A stretch of 64,000 nt of DNA, from NCBI RefSeq assembly GCF_034931305.1, contig NZ_JAYGHY010000004.1:1-64000 (forward strand), read 5' to 3'. Of this stretch, positions 26,613 through 36,360 are shown in pieces. Source of the stretch: Cyanobium gracile_A. GTDB lineage: Bacteria > Cyanobacteriota > Cyanobacteriia > PCC-6307 > Cyanobiaceae. The translations under genes and the position numbers were made by a program. The notes below the pieces were generated by a model. It was not told the DNA's origin and did not search any database. It saw only the letters and a program-made list of their open reading frames with translations. The stretch's first letter is position 1, and the number at the start of each line of letters is the position of its first letter.

Positions 26613-27271
26613 CGGCGACACCGACTCCCCCGTCGACCTGGCCCCGACCCAGGGGCCTGCTGCTCGATGCCATGGGCACGTTGATCGGGCTGCGCACTTC
26701 GGTGGGCCACACCTACGCCGCCGTGGCGGCCGAGCACGGCATCGACGTCGCCGCTGAGGCCATCGATCGGGCCTTCCCGGACGTGCTGCAGCAGGCCCCA
26801 GCCCTGGCCTTCCCCGGCCTCGAGGGCGACGGCCTGCTCCAGGCGGAGCGCCGCTGGTGGGGGGCTCGCATCGACGCCGTCCTGGGGGCCGCCGGTGCGG
26901 CCGTGGCTCCGGCAGCCCTGCATGACGCCCTGTTTGATCGCTTCGCCGATCCCTCGCTGTGGCACGTCTATGCCGATGTGCCCTCCGTTCTGCGCCGCTG
27001 GCACGGGGCCGGATTGCGCCTGGCTGTTGTCAGCAACTTCGACCGGCGGCTGCATCCGCTGCTGGAGGGGCTGGGCCTGGCGGATCTGTTCGGGGCCGTG
27101 GTGGTGTCCAGCAGTGCCGGGGCCGCCAAGCCGTCGCCGTTGCCCTTCCAGATCGCCCTGGAGTCGCTCGGTCTGCCGCCGTCCCAGGTCTGGCACGTGG
27201 GCGACAGCCCCGAGGATCGGGCCGGCGCCCGCGCCGCCGGCGTGCGCTGCCTGCTGGTGCAGCGTCCTTGA
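26609..27271 (+). CDS. HAD-superfamily hydrolase
   Basis: 220 residues, ATG overlapping the upstream stop (ATGA). Shows the HAD fold with a helical cap. Motif I is LLLDAMGTLIGL, where the usual DxDGT reads DAMGT; the second Asp, normally the acid/base, is Met, which also occurs in the HDHD3-like branch. Motif II is VVSNFD, motif III the Lys in GAAKPSP, and motif IV GDSPEDRAGA. The cap (about residues 15-95) is all-helical. Substrate unknown; a phosphatase is the best guess. The stop TGA at 27269 overlaps a possible TTG start of hflX at 27268. Confidence 0.82.
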   Translation: MTATPTPPSTWPRPRGLLLDAMGTLIGLRTSVGHTYAAVAAEHGIDVAAEAIDRAFPDVLQQAPALAFPGLEGDGLLQAERRWWGARIDAVLGAAGAAVAPAALHDALFDRFADPSLWHVYADVPSVLRRWHGAGLRLAVVSNFDRRLHPLLEGLGLADLFGAVVVSSSAGAAKPSPLPFQIALESLGLPPSQVWHVGDSPEDRAGARAAGVRCLLVQRP

Positions 27272-27279
27272 GGCAGGGA

Positions 27280-29607
27280 GTGCTGGCCGGCAAAACGGTG
27301 GGTCTGCGGCCCGCGGAGCGGCGCCGGCTGGAGCAGATCTGCCACCGGCGCCACCGGAACGATGCGGTGGCGGATCTGCTCACCCTGCAGCGCCTGGCGG
27401 CCGAAGGCCGCAACCTGGCGTTGCCCCTCACCCTGGTGGTGGACGGGCGCGGCCTCTGCCGCCTGCTGTGGGTGGGGGAGCTCGACCACTCGGCACGCCT
27501 GCTGGAGAAACTTCCCGGGCCCTCCAGGCGCCAGGGCCACAACCTGCGTCTGCTCACCTGCGCAGGGGCTGGGCGCCAGGCGCACCTGCAGCCCTCCTCC
27601 CAGGAGGCCGTGGTGGGCCTGGACGTGGCGCCGGACCTCTGGCTGCGCTTCGGCCCCCAACCGGACGCCGGCGGACGCTGGCAAGCGGCGATCCACACCC
27701 CGGCCGGCAGCGGTGATCGCGCCTGGACCTGCGCCCTGGAGGGGGATCTGGCCGACCTCTGCGGCCTCGACCCCGCTGCCCTCGCCGCTGCGGAGCCGCC
27801 GGAGGCGTCCCCCGCCCCAGCCCTGGAGGGCCCCGAGCGGGTGCTCCTGCTGGTGCAGACCAGCGGCGACCGGGCCCTGAGCGACCGGCGCATCGCCGAG
27901 TTGGAAGGCCTGGTGCGCAGTGCCGGTGCCGTGCCGGTGGGCCGCATGGAGCAGCGCCGCCATGGCCCCGTCTCCCGCAGCCCCTGGGGGGAGGGCAAGC
28001 TGCGGGAGGCGGCCCTGGAGGCGCGCCGCGTCGGCGCCAGCCTGGTGGTGGCCGACCGGGAACTCACCCCGGCCCAGGCCCGTGACCTGGAGGGGTTGCT
28101 CGACCTGCCGGTGAGCGACCGCAGCGAACTGATTCTCGACATCTTTGCCCAGCGGGCCGCCAGCGGCGCCGGGCGGCTGCAGGTGGAGCTGGCCCAGCTG
28201 CGCTACCGCCTGCCGCGACTCACCGGGCGGGGACTGAGCCTGTCGCGCCAGGGGGGCGGCATCGGCACCCGGGGTCCCGGCGAAACCCAGCTGGAGAAGG
28301 ACCGGCGCGCCATCGCCCGTCGGATCGAGCGGCTGCAGCGGGAGGTGCAGCGGCTGGGGGCCCACCGGGCCCGCCTGCGGGAGGGGCGCCGCGACCTGCC
28401 GCGGGTGGCCCTGGTGGGCTACACCAACGCCGGCAAGAGCTCCCTGCTCAACGCCCTCACCGGGGCCAGCGGCAGCCAGGCGGTTCTGGCCGAGAACAAG
28501 CTCTTCGCCACCCTTGATCCCACCACCCGCCGCATCGAGCGGACGGCGGGCGGCGGCGCGGACGGCCCGCCGCTGCTGGTCACCGACACGGTGGGGTTCA
28601 TCCGCGATCTGCCGCCCCAGCTGATGGAGGCGTTCCGTTCCACCTTCGAGGAGGCTCTCGATGCCGATGGCCTGCTGATCGTGGTCGATCTGGCCGATCC
28701 GGCCTGGCCCGAGCAGCTCACCACCGTGCAGGCGATCCTCGATTCCCTGCAGGCCACCATGCCCAGGCGGGTGATCGGCAACCAGATCGACCGCTGCCCC
28801 AGCGGCGAACTGGAGCGCGCCAGGGCCGTGGATCCGGCCATGCTGTTCGTTTCAGCCACGGCGGACCTGGGCCTCCAGCATCTGCGCCAGGAGCTGCAGT
28901 CCTGGCCCGCCACCACCACGACGGGCGGCCCCACTGCTGTGCCAGCATCGCTCGGCGCCAATTTCTCTCCGATGACCCTCCAACTGGGCGACACCGTTCC
29001 TGATTTCACTCAGGAGTCCCAGCTCGGCCCGATCAACCTCTACGACTTCGCCGGCGACAGCTGGGTGGTGCTGTTCTCCCATCCTGCCGACTACACCCCC
29101 GTCTGCACGACGGAGCTGGGGGAGGTGTCCCGGCTGCGCGCCGAATGGGAGAAGCGCAATGTCAAGACGATCGCCCTGAGCGTCGATTCCGCCGAGAGCC
29201 ACAAAGGCTGGATCGGCGACATCAACGAGACCCAGAACACCAGCGTCGACTATCCGATCCTGGCGGACAGCGACAAGAAGGTGAGCAGCCTTTACGGCAT
29301 GATTCACCCCAACGCCCTCAGCAACCTCACGGTGCGCTCGGTGTTCATCATCGACCCCAACAAGAAACTGCGTCTGCAGATCACCTACCCCGCCAGCACG
29401 GGCCGCAATTTCGATGAGATCCTGCGGGTGATCGATTCCCTCCAGCTCACCGACCACCACCAGGTGGCCACTCCTGTGAACTGGAAGGAAGGCGAGGACT
29501 GTGTCGTGGTCCCCTCGATCCCCACCGATGAGGCCCGCACCAAGTTTCCGAAGGGTGTGACCGAAATCCGTCCTTATCTGAGGATGACTCCCCAGCCCAA
29601 CAAGTGA
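27280..29607 (+). CDS. hflX: HflX GTPase in continuous frame with a 1-Cys peroxiredoxin
   Basis: Residues 1 to about 550 are HflX, a ribosome-binding GTPase that splits stalled 70S ribosomes. They include an N-terminal nucleotide-binding domain, a coiled coil near the GGGIGTRGPGETQLE motif, and the G domain: G1 GYTNAGKSS (about residue 380), G3 DTVGF, and NQID as the G4 element. The frame then runs with no stop through 15-20 linker residues (TTTTGGPTAVPAS) into a complete Prx6-type peroxiredoxin starting at residue 565, for 775 residues in all. The GTG at 27280 has an AGGCAGGG-like ribosome site; a TTG at 27268 would overlap the HAD stop. Whether a fused protein is made, or Prx starts internally, is open. 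Confidence 0.85.
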   Translation: MLAGKTVGLRPAERRRLEQICHRRHRNDAVADLLTLQRLAAEGRNLALPLTLVVDGRGLCRLLWVGELDHSARLLEKLPGPSRRQGHNLRLLTCAGAGRQAHLQPSSQEAVVGLDVAPDLWLRFGPQPDAGGRWQAAIHTPAGSGDRAWTCALEGDLADLCGLDPAALAAAEPPEASPAPALEGPERVLLLVQTSGDRALSDRRIAELEGLVRSAGAVPVGRMEQRRHGPVSRSPWGEGKLREAALEARRVGASLVVADRELTPAQARDLEGLLDLPVSDRSELILDIFAQRAASGAGRLQVELAQLRYRLPRLTGRGLSLSRQGGGIGTRGPGETQLEKDRRAIARRIERLQREVQRLGAHRARLREGRRDLPRVALVGYTNAGKSSLLNALTGASGSQAVLAENKLFATLDPTTRRIERTAGGGADGPPLLVTDTVGFIRDLPPQLMEAFRSTFEEALDADGLLIVVDLADPAWPEQLTTVQAILDSLQATMPRRVIGNQIDRCPSGELERARAVDPAMLFVSATADLGLQHLRQELQSWPATTTTGGPTAVPASLGANFSPMTLQLGDTVPDFTQESQLGPINLYDFAGDSWVVLFSHPADYTPVCTTELGEVSRLRAEWEKRNVKTIALSVDSAESHKGWIGDINETQNTSVDYPILADSDKKVSSLYGMIHPNALSNLTVRSVFIIDPNKKLRLQITYPASTGRNFDEILRVIDSLQLTDHHQVATPVNWKEGEDCVVVPSIPTDEARTKFPKGVTEIRPYLRMTPQPNK
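28972..29607 (+). CDS. 1-Cys peroxiredoxin (Prx6 type), possible independent start within the hflX frame
   Basis: The ATG at 28972 begins a normal 211-residue Prx6 protein (MTLQLGDTVPDF), the usual length of the free-standing enzyme. The peroxidatic Cys is about Cys45 in PADYTPVCTTELG. The C-terminal extension typical of Prx6 (VATPVNWKEGEDCVVVPS, then KGVTEIRPYLR) is complete. It would reduce H2O2 and lipid peroxides. No convincing ribosome-binding site precedes the ATG (ATTTCTCTCCG), which is common in cyanobacteria and so is not decisive. The stop overlaps the ktrB GTG (GTGA). This entry is nested in the hflX frame because both readings are possible. Confidence 0.75.
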   Translation: MTLQLGDTVPDFTQESQLGPINLYDFAGDSWVVLFSHPADYTPVCTTELGEVSRLRAEWEKRNVKTIALSVDSAESHKGWIGDINETQNTSVDYPILADSDKKVSSLYGMIHPNALSNLTVRSVFIIDPNKKLRLQITYPASTGRNFDEILRVIDSLQLTDHHQVATPVNWKEGEDCVVVPSIPTDEARTKFPKGVTEIRPYLRMTPQPNK

Positions 29608-30983
29608 AGCGACTGCAGAGTTGGCGGCACCGTCTGACGGTGCCGCAGTTCACGCTTGTCACCGGTCTGCTGGTGATCGCCTTCGGCACCCTGGTGATGG
29701 CCAGCCCGCTCTGCTCCACCAGACAGGTGGGCCTCTGGGAGGCGCTGTTCACCGTCACCTCTGCCATCACGGTCACGGGGCTGTCGATCATCGACGTGGG
29801 GACCGATCTCACCTTCTTCGGGCAGGTTGCCCTGGCCGGGCTGATCCTCACCGGGGGCTTGGGTCTGATGGCGATCACCACCTTCCTGCAGGGCTTCGTG
29901 CAGGGGCGATCAGGGCTGCGCCACCGCCTCGACAAGGGTCGCGCCCTCGATGAATTCGGGGTGGGTGGCATCGGCCCCACCCTGAATCAGATTCTGCTGA
30001 TCGCTGCTGCGGTGATCGGGATTGGCACCCTGATCCTCTACAACTTCGGCTTCACCGATATTCCTGACAGGGGCCAGAGGCTCTGGGCCTCCCTGTTTCA
30101 CTGCATCAGCGCTTACAACAATGCCGGATTCGGTCTGTGGCGCGACAGCCTGGTGGGCTACCGGAGCCAACCCATTGTCAATGTGGTGATCGGCCTGCTG
30201 ATCGTGATGGGCGGCATCGGCTGGCGGGTCACCAACGACATCTGGGTGAACCGCTTCCGGCTGGGTCGGATTCGCCGCCTCAGCCTTCACACCCGCCTGG
30301 TGATCCGCACCACATTCGGCCTGATCGTGATCGGAATGCTGGGGCTGCTGTTCACCGAACACTTCGCCACGGAGGGGATGGTGGAGCAGATGAATCTGCT
30401 TGAAAAGTTGTTCGTCACCCTGTTCCAGTCGATCACCACCAGAACCGCCGGCTTCAACACCATCCCCATCAGCGCCGAAACCATTTCCGACTCCGGCCTG
30501 CTGCTGATGATCGCCCTGATGTTCATCGGCGCCAGCCCCGGCGGCACCGGCGGCGGCATCAAGACCACCACCTTCGCGGCCCTGGTCGCCGCCACGCGCT
30601 CCACCCTGCGCGGCCATGACGAGGTGGTGGTGAGGAACCGGGAGATTCCCGCCAAGGTCATTCTGAAGGCCGTGGGGGTCACCCTCGGATCGCTCCTGTT
30701 CGTGCTGGGCATGGCCCTGCTGCTGGGGCTGGGCAACACCACCGCGGGTACCCCCGGCAGCGAGGCGTTCACCTTCCTGGAGAAGCTGTTCACCTGCATC
30801 TCCGCCTTTGGCACCGTGGGCCTCGACGTGGGCGTCACCAGTCAGTTGAATCGCTGGGGTCAACTGGTGCTGATGATCGGCATGTTCGTGGGCCGGATCG
30901 GCATTCTGCTGCTGCTTTCGGCCGTCTACGGCAGTCGGCCCCAGAATCGCGTGGGGTACCCCCGCGAGGATCTCTACATCTGA
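29604..30983 (+). CDS. ktrB: Potassium uptake channel subunit, KtrB/TrkH family
   Basis: Inner-membrane, Na+-dependent K+ translocating subunit of 459 residues. Four M1-P-M2 repeats can be traced; the P-loop filter segments carry TSAITVTGLS, HCISAYNNAGFG, SITTRTAGFNT and TCISAFGTVGLD, each with the expected Gly. The flexible M2C2 stretch (FIGASPGGTGGGIKTTT) is the gating loop of KtrB/TrkH. The GTG start overlaps the peroxiredoxin stop (GTGA), so it should be translated together with it. The regulatory partner ktrA follows 68 bases later. In Synechocystis the Ktr system is needed for osmotic adaptation. Confidence 0.93.
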   Translation: MKRLQSWRHRLTVPQFTLVTGLLVIAFGTLVMASPLCSTRQVGLWEALFTVTSAITVTGLSIIDVGTDLTFFGQVALAGLILTGGLGLMAITTFLQGFVQGRSGLRHRLDKGRALDEFGVGGIGPTLNQILLIAAAVIGIGTLILYNFGFTDIPDRGQRLWASLFHCISAYNNAGFGLWRDSLVGYRSQPIVNVVIGLLIVMGGIGWRVTNDIWVNRFRLGRIRRLSLHTRLVIRTTFGLIVIGMLGLLFTEHFATEGMVEQMNLLEKLFVTLFQSITTRTAGFNTIPISAETISDSGLLLMIALMFIGASPGGTGGGIKTTTFAALVAATRSTLRGHDEVVVRNREIPAKVILKAVGVTLGSLLFVLGMALLLGLGNTTAGTPGSEAFTFLEKLFTCISAFGTVGLDVGVTSQLNRWGQLVLMIGMFVGRIGILLLLSAVYGSRPQNRVGYPREDLYI

Positions 30984-31051
30984 AGCCCGGCCCCCCTCCC
31001 ACCGATTCCTCCCGAACCAGTTCGATCCATGCATTCCCAGACGTCGGCCTC

Positions 31052-31756
31052 ATGAACCAGTGGTGGCAATGGCAGGGCAGCGAGGAGGACACCTCCAACA
31101 GCTACGCCGTGATCGGCGTCGGTCGTTTCGGCAGTGCCGTCTGCAAGGAACTTTTGCGCCATGGGGCCGAGGTGCTGGCGATCGACAACAACCAGCGGGC
31201 CATCGATGAACTGCGTCAGATGGATCCGGCCATCGAGGCCCGCGTGGTGGACTGCACCGATGAGGAGGCCCTGAGGGCGGCCGGCGCCCTCGACGTGGGC
31301 ACGGTGGTGGTCGCTATCAGCGAACCGATCGGCGCCAGCATCACCGCCACCTTGATCGTCAAGGACGGCACGGGCAGCCGGGTCAAACAGGTGATCGCCA
31401 GGGCCACCAGCGATCTGCACGAAAAGATGCTGCGGCGGGTCGGCGCCGACAAGGTGGTCTTTCCCTCGAAGATGCAGGGAACACGGCTGGGCATGGAACT
31501 GATCCGGCCCAACCTGCTCGAGCGGCTCCGCCTCGATGACCGCAACAGCATCGAGGAGATCAAGGTTCCGGGCTCCTTCGTCGGCCAGTCGCTGCGGGAT
31601 CTGAATCTGCGCAAGAACTACAACGTCAGCGTGCTGGCCGCCGGTCCCTCCAACCAGCTCACGGTCAACCCGCCCGCCTCCCATGTGCTCAACGAGGCGG
31701 AGCTGCTGGTGGTGATGGGTAGCAGCGAAGCCCTCGAAGCCCTGCCCTCCCACTGA
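31052..31756 (+). CDS. ktrA: Potassium uptake regulatory subunit, KtrA/TrkA family
   Basis: A cytosolic ring-forming protein that gates the KtrB channel on binding ATP/ADP or NAD(H). 234 residues: an RCK_N Rossmann domain (VIGVGRFGSAV at about 20-30, acidic AIDNN at the end of strand 2) and an RCK_C domain from about residue 155 (SIEEIKVPGSFVGQSLRDLNL). It follows ktrB on the same strand, and the pair forms a complete transporter. AnmK begins six bases after the stop. Confidence 0.93.
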   Translation: MNQWWQWQGSEEDTSNSYAVIGVGRFGSAVCKELLRHGAEVLAIDNNQRAIDELRQMDPAIEARVVDCTDEEALRAAGALDVGTVVVAISEPIGASITATLIVKDGTGSRVKQVIARATSDLHEKMLRRVGADKVVFPSKMQGTRLGMELIRPNLLERLRLDDRNSIEEIKVPGSFVGQSLRDLNLRKNYNVSVLAAGPSNQLTVNPPASHVLNEAELLVVMGSSEALEALPSH

Positions 31757-31761
31757 CAGCC

Positions 31762-32901
31762 ATGAGGGTGCTGGGGCTGATGAGCGGCACCAGCGCCGAT
31801 GGGGTGGATGCGGTGCTGGTGCGGCTGGAGGGTCGGTCCGCCCGGCCCCGCTGGCGGATTCTCGCGGGCGCCCACACCCCCTACCCGCCGGACCTGCGCG
31901 AGCGCCTGGTGGCCGTCGGCCAGGGGAGGCCCCTGGACGCTGCCGCCTGGCTGACCCTGGCTGAAGAGCTCACCGAGCACCAGGCGGTGGCGGCGCGGGC
32001 CTGCGATCCGCAGGGCCGCGCCGAGCTGGTCGGCTGCCACGGCCAGACCCTCTGGCACCGCCCGCCGGACGGGGAACGCCGCGGGGCCAGCTGGCAACTG
32101 CTGCAGGGGCCGTTGCTCGCGGAGCTGCTGGGTCGGCCGGTGGTCTTCGACTTCCGCAGCGTCGATCTGGCCCTCGGCGGCCATGGCGCACCCCTGGTGC
32201 CGGCCACCGACGCCGCCCTGCTGGGAAGGATCGGCGGCTGGCGGGCCCTGCTCAACCTGGGCGGCATCGCCAACCTCACCCTGCTCCCCCCACCCACGGG
32301 CCCCGACCGGAACGCCCCAGTGCAGGGCTGGGACTGCGGACCAGCCAACACCTTGCTGGATCTGGCCGTGTCCCGCTTCAGCGATGGACGCCTGCCGTTC
32401 GATGCCGACGGAGCCTGGGCACGGCAGGGCCGCATTGACGAGGGGCGGCTGCAGCAGTGGCTGCGGGAGCCCTACCTCCAGGCGCCGCCGCCCAAATCCA
32501 CCGGCCGAGAGCTGTTCGGGGCCGCCGATCTCGATCGGCGCCTGGCGGAGCTCGGCGCTGGTGTGGAGCCGGCCGATGCCCTGGCCACCCTGACGGCCTT
32601 CACTGCGGCGGTGGTGGGTCAGGACCTGGCCCGGGGTCCCCGCCCCCTGGAGCTGCTGGTAGCCGGGGGCGGTACCCGCAATGGCTTCCTGATGGAGCAG
32701 CTGCAGCGCCGTTGCCGCGGCATGGCGGTGCGCAGCCTGGCCGGCCATGGCATCGCCGAGGATCAGCGCGAAGCCCTGGCGTTTGCCCTGCTGGCCTGGT
32801 GGCGATGGCGGGGCCACCCGGGCTCGCTGCCTTCGGTCACCGGAGCCCGCCGGGCCGCCGTGCTCGGCGTGATGGCCGTGCCTCCCCCGTCAGGGGGATA
32901 A
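31762..32901 (+). CDS. anmK: Anhydro-N-acetylmuramic acid kinase
   Basis: Phosphorylates and opens 1,6-anhydro-MurNAc released during peptidoglycan turnover, giving MurNAc-6-phosphate for recycling. 379 residues, close to the usual 370. The N-terminal ATP-binding motif LGLMSGTSADGVDAVLV is diagnostic, together with GCHGQTLWH, the FDFRSVDLALGGHGAPLVP block, LNLGGIANLT and the WDCGPANTLLD segment. A late GGGTRNGFLM loop binds adenosine. It follows ktrA after only five bases, probably as the last gene of this run. Its 3' end overlaps the convergent ribbon-helix-helix gene by 12 bases. Confidence 0.94.
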   Translation: MRVLGLMSGTSADGVDAVLVRLEGRSARPRWRILAGAHTPYPPDLRERLVAVGQGRPLDAAAWLTLAEELTEHQAVAARACDPQGRAELVGCHGQTLWHRPPDGERRGASWQLLQGPLLAELLGRPVVFDFRSVDLALGGHGAPLVPATDAALLGRIGGWRALLNLGGIANLTLLPPPTGPDRNAPVQGWDCGPANTLLDLAVSRFSDGRLPFDADGAWARQGRIDEGRLQQWLREPYLQAPPPKSTGRELFGAADLDRRLAELGAGVEPADALATLTAFTAAVVGQDLARGPRPLELLVAGGGTRNGFLMEQLQRRCRGMAVRSLAGHGIAEDQREALAFALLAWWRWRGHPGSLPSVTGARRAAVLGVMAVPPPSGG

Positions 32902-33225
32902 GGGGGGCTGGCGCAGGCGCAGCCGGCGTGGCGCCCCGCGTAGCCGCCGGGTGCCGCCCTGCTCCTGCTGTTCGAGCTCACGGCGAAAACGATCGGCGGC
33001 GGCGGCCGGCCCAGTCGGGTAGGGCGCCTGGGCGGCCGCGGCGGGGCGTTGCAGCTGCTCGAGCCGTTCCACCCCCTGCTGGATCAGCACCTTGGCCATG
33101 TTGCTGACCGTGCGCGATTCGCTCTCCGCCAGGGCGGCCAGACGGGCGCAGAGCTCCTCCGGCAGGACGACCTGGATCCGCGGCGACTTGGGCTTGCCGC
33201 TGGAGGAGGTCTGGCGGGTCGGCAC
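32890..33225 (-). CDS. Ribbon-helix-helix (CopG-like) small protein
   Basis: About 111 residues from the GTG at 33225. The core (PRIQVVLPEELCARLAALA followed by ESRTVSNMAKVLIQQGVERL) is a ribbon-helix-helix fold: one beta strand with alternating side chains, then two helices, as in CopG/MetJ/Arc DNA-binding proteins. A basic, Gln-rich tail follows. An upstream ATG at 33303 is also in frame, but would add 26 residues unlike the domain. No toxin partner is adjacent, so this is not an obvious antitoxin. A short palindrome sits in the divergent region at 33290-33300 and is a candidate operator. Confidence 0.65.
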   Translation of the reverse strand: MPTRQTSSSGKPKSPRIQVVLPEELCARLAALAESESRTVSNMAKVLIQQGVERLEQLQRPAAAAQAPYPTGPAAAADRFRRELEQQEQGGTRRLRGAPRRLRLRQPPLSP

Positions 33226-33289
33226 GGTGCCTCTGGGTGGGTGCCGGCAAGCGGCCGCCGCTGGGTTACGGCGAGATAGGAAAAAGTGT

Positions 33290-33300
33290 ACAGTGACTGT
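33290..33300. promoter_or_regulatory. Perfect 11-base palindrome between divergent genes
   Basis: ACAGTGACTGT, two five-base arms around a central G, lies 65 bases upstream of the ribbon-helix-helix start and 141 upstream of the divergent gene. Short palindromes of this size are typical operators for ribbon-helix-helix proteins. The assignment is inference. Confidence 0.3.
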
Positions 33301-33440
33301 CATGGGTAGTATCCAAAAGTAGGGTTGTGGATCATCCCGGCCCCCTCCCGGAATCCCCTCCCCCAGGCCCAAGCCCACCTGCTCCACGCCCACCTTCCAC
33401 GCCCCCCGTCCCCTCCGACGGCCCACCGGCCGCATCCGCC

Positions 33441-33749
33441 ATGGCCCGATCCACCCAGTCCCGCCCCACCGGTTCCGAAACCCCTCTGCAGCCCAAGAGC
33501 CGCCAGAGCCGGCGGCGCAGCACGGCGGAACGCAGCGATGTGCTGGTGTCGGCCGTGATCAGCACCTACCTGCTCACCCATCTGCACCACGTGCTGCAGC
33601 GGGCCGAGTTCGGCGCCCAGCAGGAGGGACGCCAGTCCCTGGCCGCCAACTACGCCCAGCTGCGCAAGGTGCTCTGTCTCGATGCCCGCAGCATGGAAGA
33701 CGCCTCCGCCAGCGGCGCCGAGGAGGACCCCAGTCCGCAGGCCGCCTGA
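33441..33749 (+). CDS. Conserved small cyanobacterial protein of unknown function
   Basis: 102 residues from the ATG at 33441. The frame is open from 33327, but that extension is almost pure Pro/Ala/Ser and unlikely to be translated. Residues about 1-30 are basic and disordered; residues 30-85 are strongly helical (SDVLVSAVISTYLLTHLHHVLQ, then AANYAQLRKVLCLDARSME). The helices are amphipathic rather than membrane-spanning, so a helical bundle or dimer is likely. No known domain. It is transcribed away from the ribbon-helix-helix gene. Confidence 0.55.
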   Translation: MARSTQSRPTGSETPLQPKSRQSRRRSTAERSDVLVSAVISTYLLTHLHHVLQRAEFGAQQEGRQSLAANYAQLRKVLCLDARSMEDASASGAEEDPSPQAA

Positions 33750-33838
33750 TCCGTCCCCTTCGCCCCTGAAGTTCCACCCCTAGGGGGCTGCGCCCATGGC
33801 CCCCTTGCCCATAAGGTCAGGGAAGACTTCCGGCCAGG

Positions 33839-34096
33839 ATGACCACCAGCAACGCCACCGGCAACGCGACCAGCAACGCCGCCGAGCTCTACGGACGCAT
33901 CAGCAACGACGGGGAGCTCACCCAGTCACTGTTTCGCCAGGCCCTGCAGGATCCGAGCGGAGCCCTCAGCAGAATCGTCGCCCTCGGCGAGCAGGCGGGC
34001 CTGCCGGTCAGCCCAGAGGAGGTCAAGGCCCACCTGGCCGGCCTCGATGACGGCGCCACCAAGCAGTGGCTGATCAAGGCCCGGGGCGGACTCTGA
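33839..34096 (+). CDS. Nif11-like small protein
   Basis: 85 residues. After a short Asn/Thr/Ala-rich start, residues about 16-78 are helical with the spacing seen in the Nif11 domain (LFRQALQDPSGALSRIVALGEQAGLPVSPEEVKAHL), where a Gly-rich turn and PVSPEEV match the usual Y-x-(F/V)-(S/T)-xEE block. In cyanobacteria, Nif11 domains serve both as leaders of lanthipeptide-like precursors and as stand-alone proteins of unknown role. This one ends in ARGGL: it has a Gly-Gly but no core peptide after it, so it is not a complete precursor. The assignment is by pattern only. Confidence 0.55.
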   Translation: MTTSNATGNATSNAAELYGRISNDGELTQSLFRQALQDPSGALSRIVALGEQAGLPVSPEEVKAHLAGLDDGATKQWLIKARGGL

Positions 34097-34252
34097 AGCC
34101 GGAAAACGGCGGCCCTCCTGCTGGGGCCGGCGCGGCTGTTGCCGACGCTGGGAGCCTCCACCCTGGGCCCAGCTGAAGAACAGCCAGTAGCTCGTCAGCG
34201 CCAGGCCCGCCGCCACCACCAGGGCGGCGATCTGCTCGAGGCGCTTGATCAT
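33926..34252 (-). CDS. Possible small single-pass membrane protein
   Basis: A frame of 108 codons from the ATG at 34252. The first 28 residues make a convincing signal-anchor (IAALVVAAGLALTSYWLFFSW) followed by a Gln/Arg/Gly-rich tail, typical of small membrane proteins. However, the last 170 bases overlap the Nif11-like gene on the other strand, so only the N-terminal half is persuasive. It diverges from the ABC-F gene, whose start is 86 bases away. Confidence 0.35.
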   Translation of the reverse strand: MIKRLEQIAALVVAAGLALTSYWLFFSWAQGGGSQRRQQPRRPQQEGRRFPASESAPGLDQPLLGGAVIEAGQVGLDLLWADRQARLLAEGDDSAEGSARILQGLAKQ

Positions 34253-34337
34253 TCTGACGACACGACCGAACCGGTCAGTCAGTCTGCAGGACGCCCCGAC
34301 AGGGGATGATGCGCTCACTGCGACCGCTATCCGCTCC

Positions 34338-36077
<1,740 letters not shown>

Positions 36078-36187
36078 CAAGGCCGGCAAAATACAACTTC
36101 ATCGTTCCCTAGGCAGGAAGACTCATTTCTCTGGTGCCGTGGGATCTGTGTGCATAGGCTGACAGGGTCACCCATCCAGGAGCAGCG

Positions 36188-36352
36188 ATGACCATCCAGA
36201 ACGTCGTCACCGACGGTTGGAATGCCGAACGGGAGGAAACGGTCGGCGCCAACGATGCGATGGAGGTGTACTTCGAGTGCATCACCACCTGCTCCCTGGA
36301 GGATGGGGAGTGCGTCACCCGCTGCGTGGAAGAACTGCGCGAGCGCCACTGA
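36188..36352 (+). CDS. 54-residue protein with a twin CX3C motif
   Basis: A short gene from the ATG at 36188 to the TGA at 36350-36352. The protein is acidic, with two CX3C motifs, CITTC and CVTRC, six residues apart (SLEDGE). The segment around them is predicted to be two short helices, so the cysteines could staple a helical hairpin or hold a metal. The frame's GC third-position pattern matches neighbouring genes, and a long hairpin follows it at 36361-36400. It has no signal peptide. The family is not known to me; the small size and motif argue for a redox or metal role, but that is inference. Confidence 0.6.
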   Translation: MTIQNVVTDGWNAEREETVGANDAMEVYFECITTCSLEDGECVTRCVEELRERH

Positions 36353-36360
36353 TCGGAGCC

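Noticed and set aside
26968..28365. Long minus-strand frame opposite hflX
   Set aside because: Shadow of the HflX coding frame; Gln/Ala/Gly-rich with no domain.
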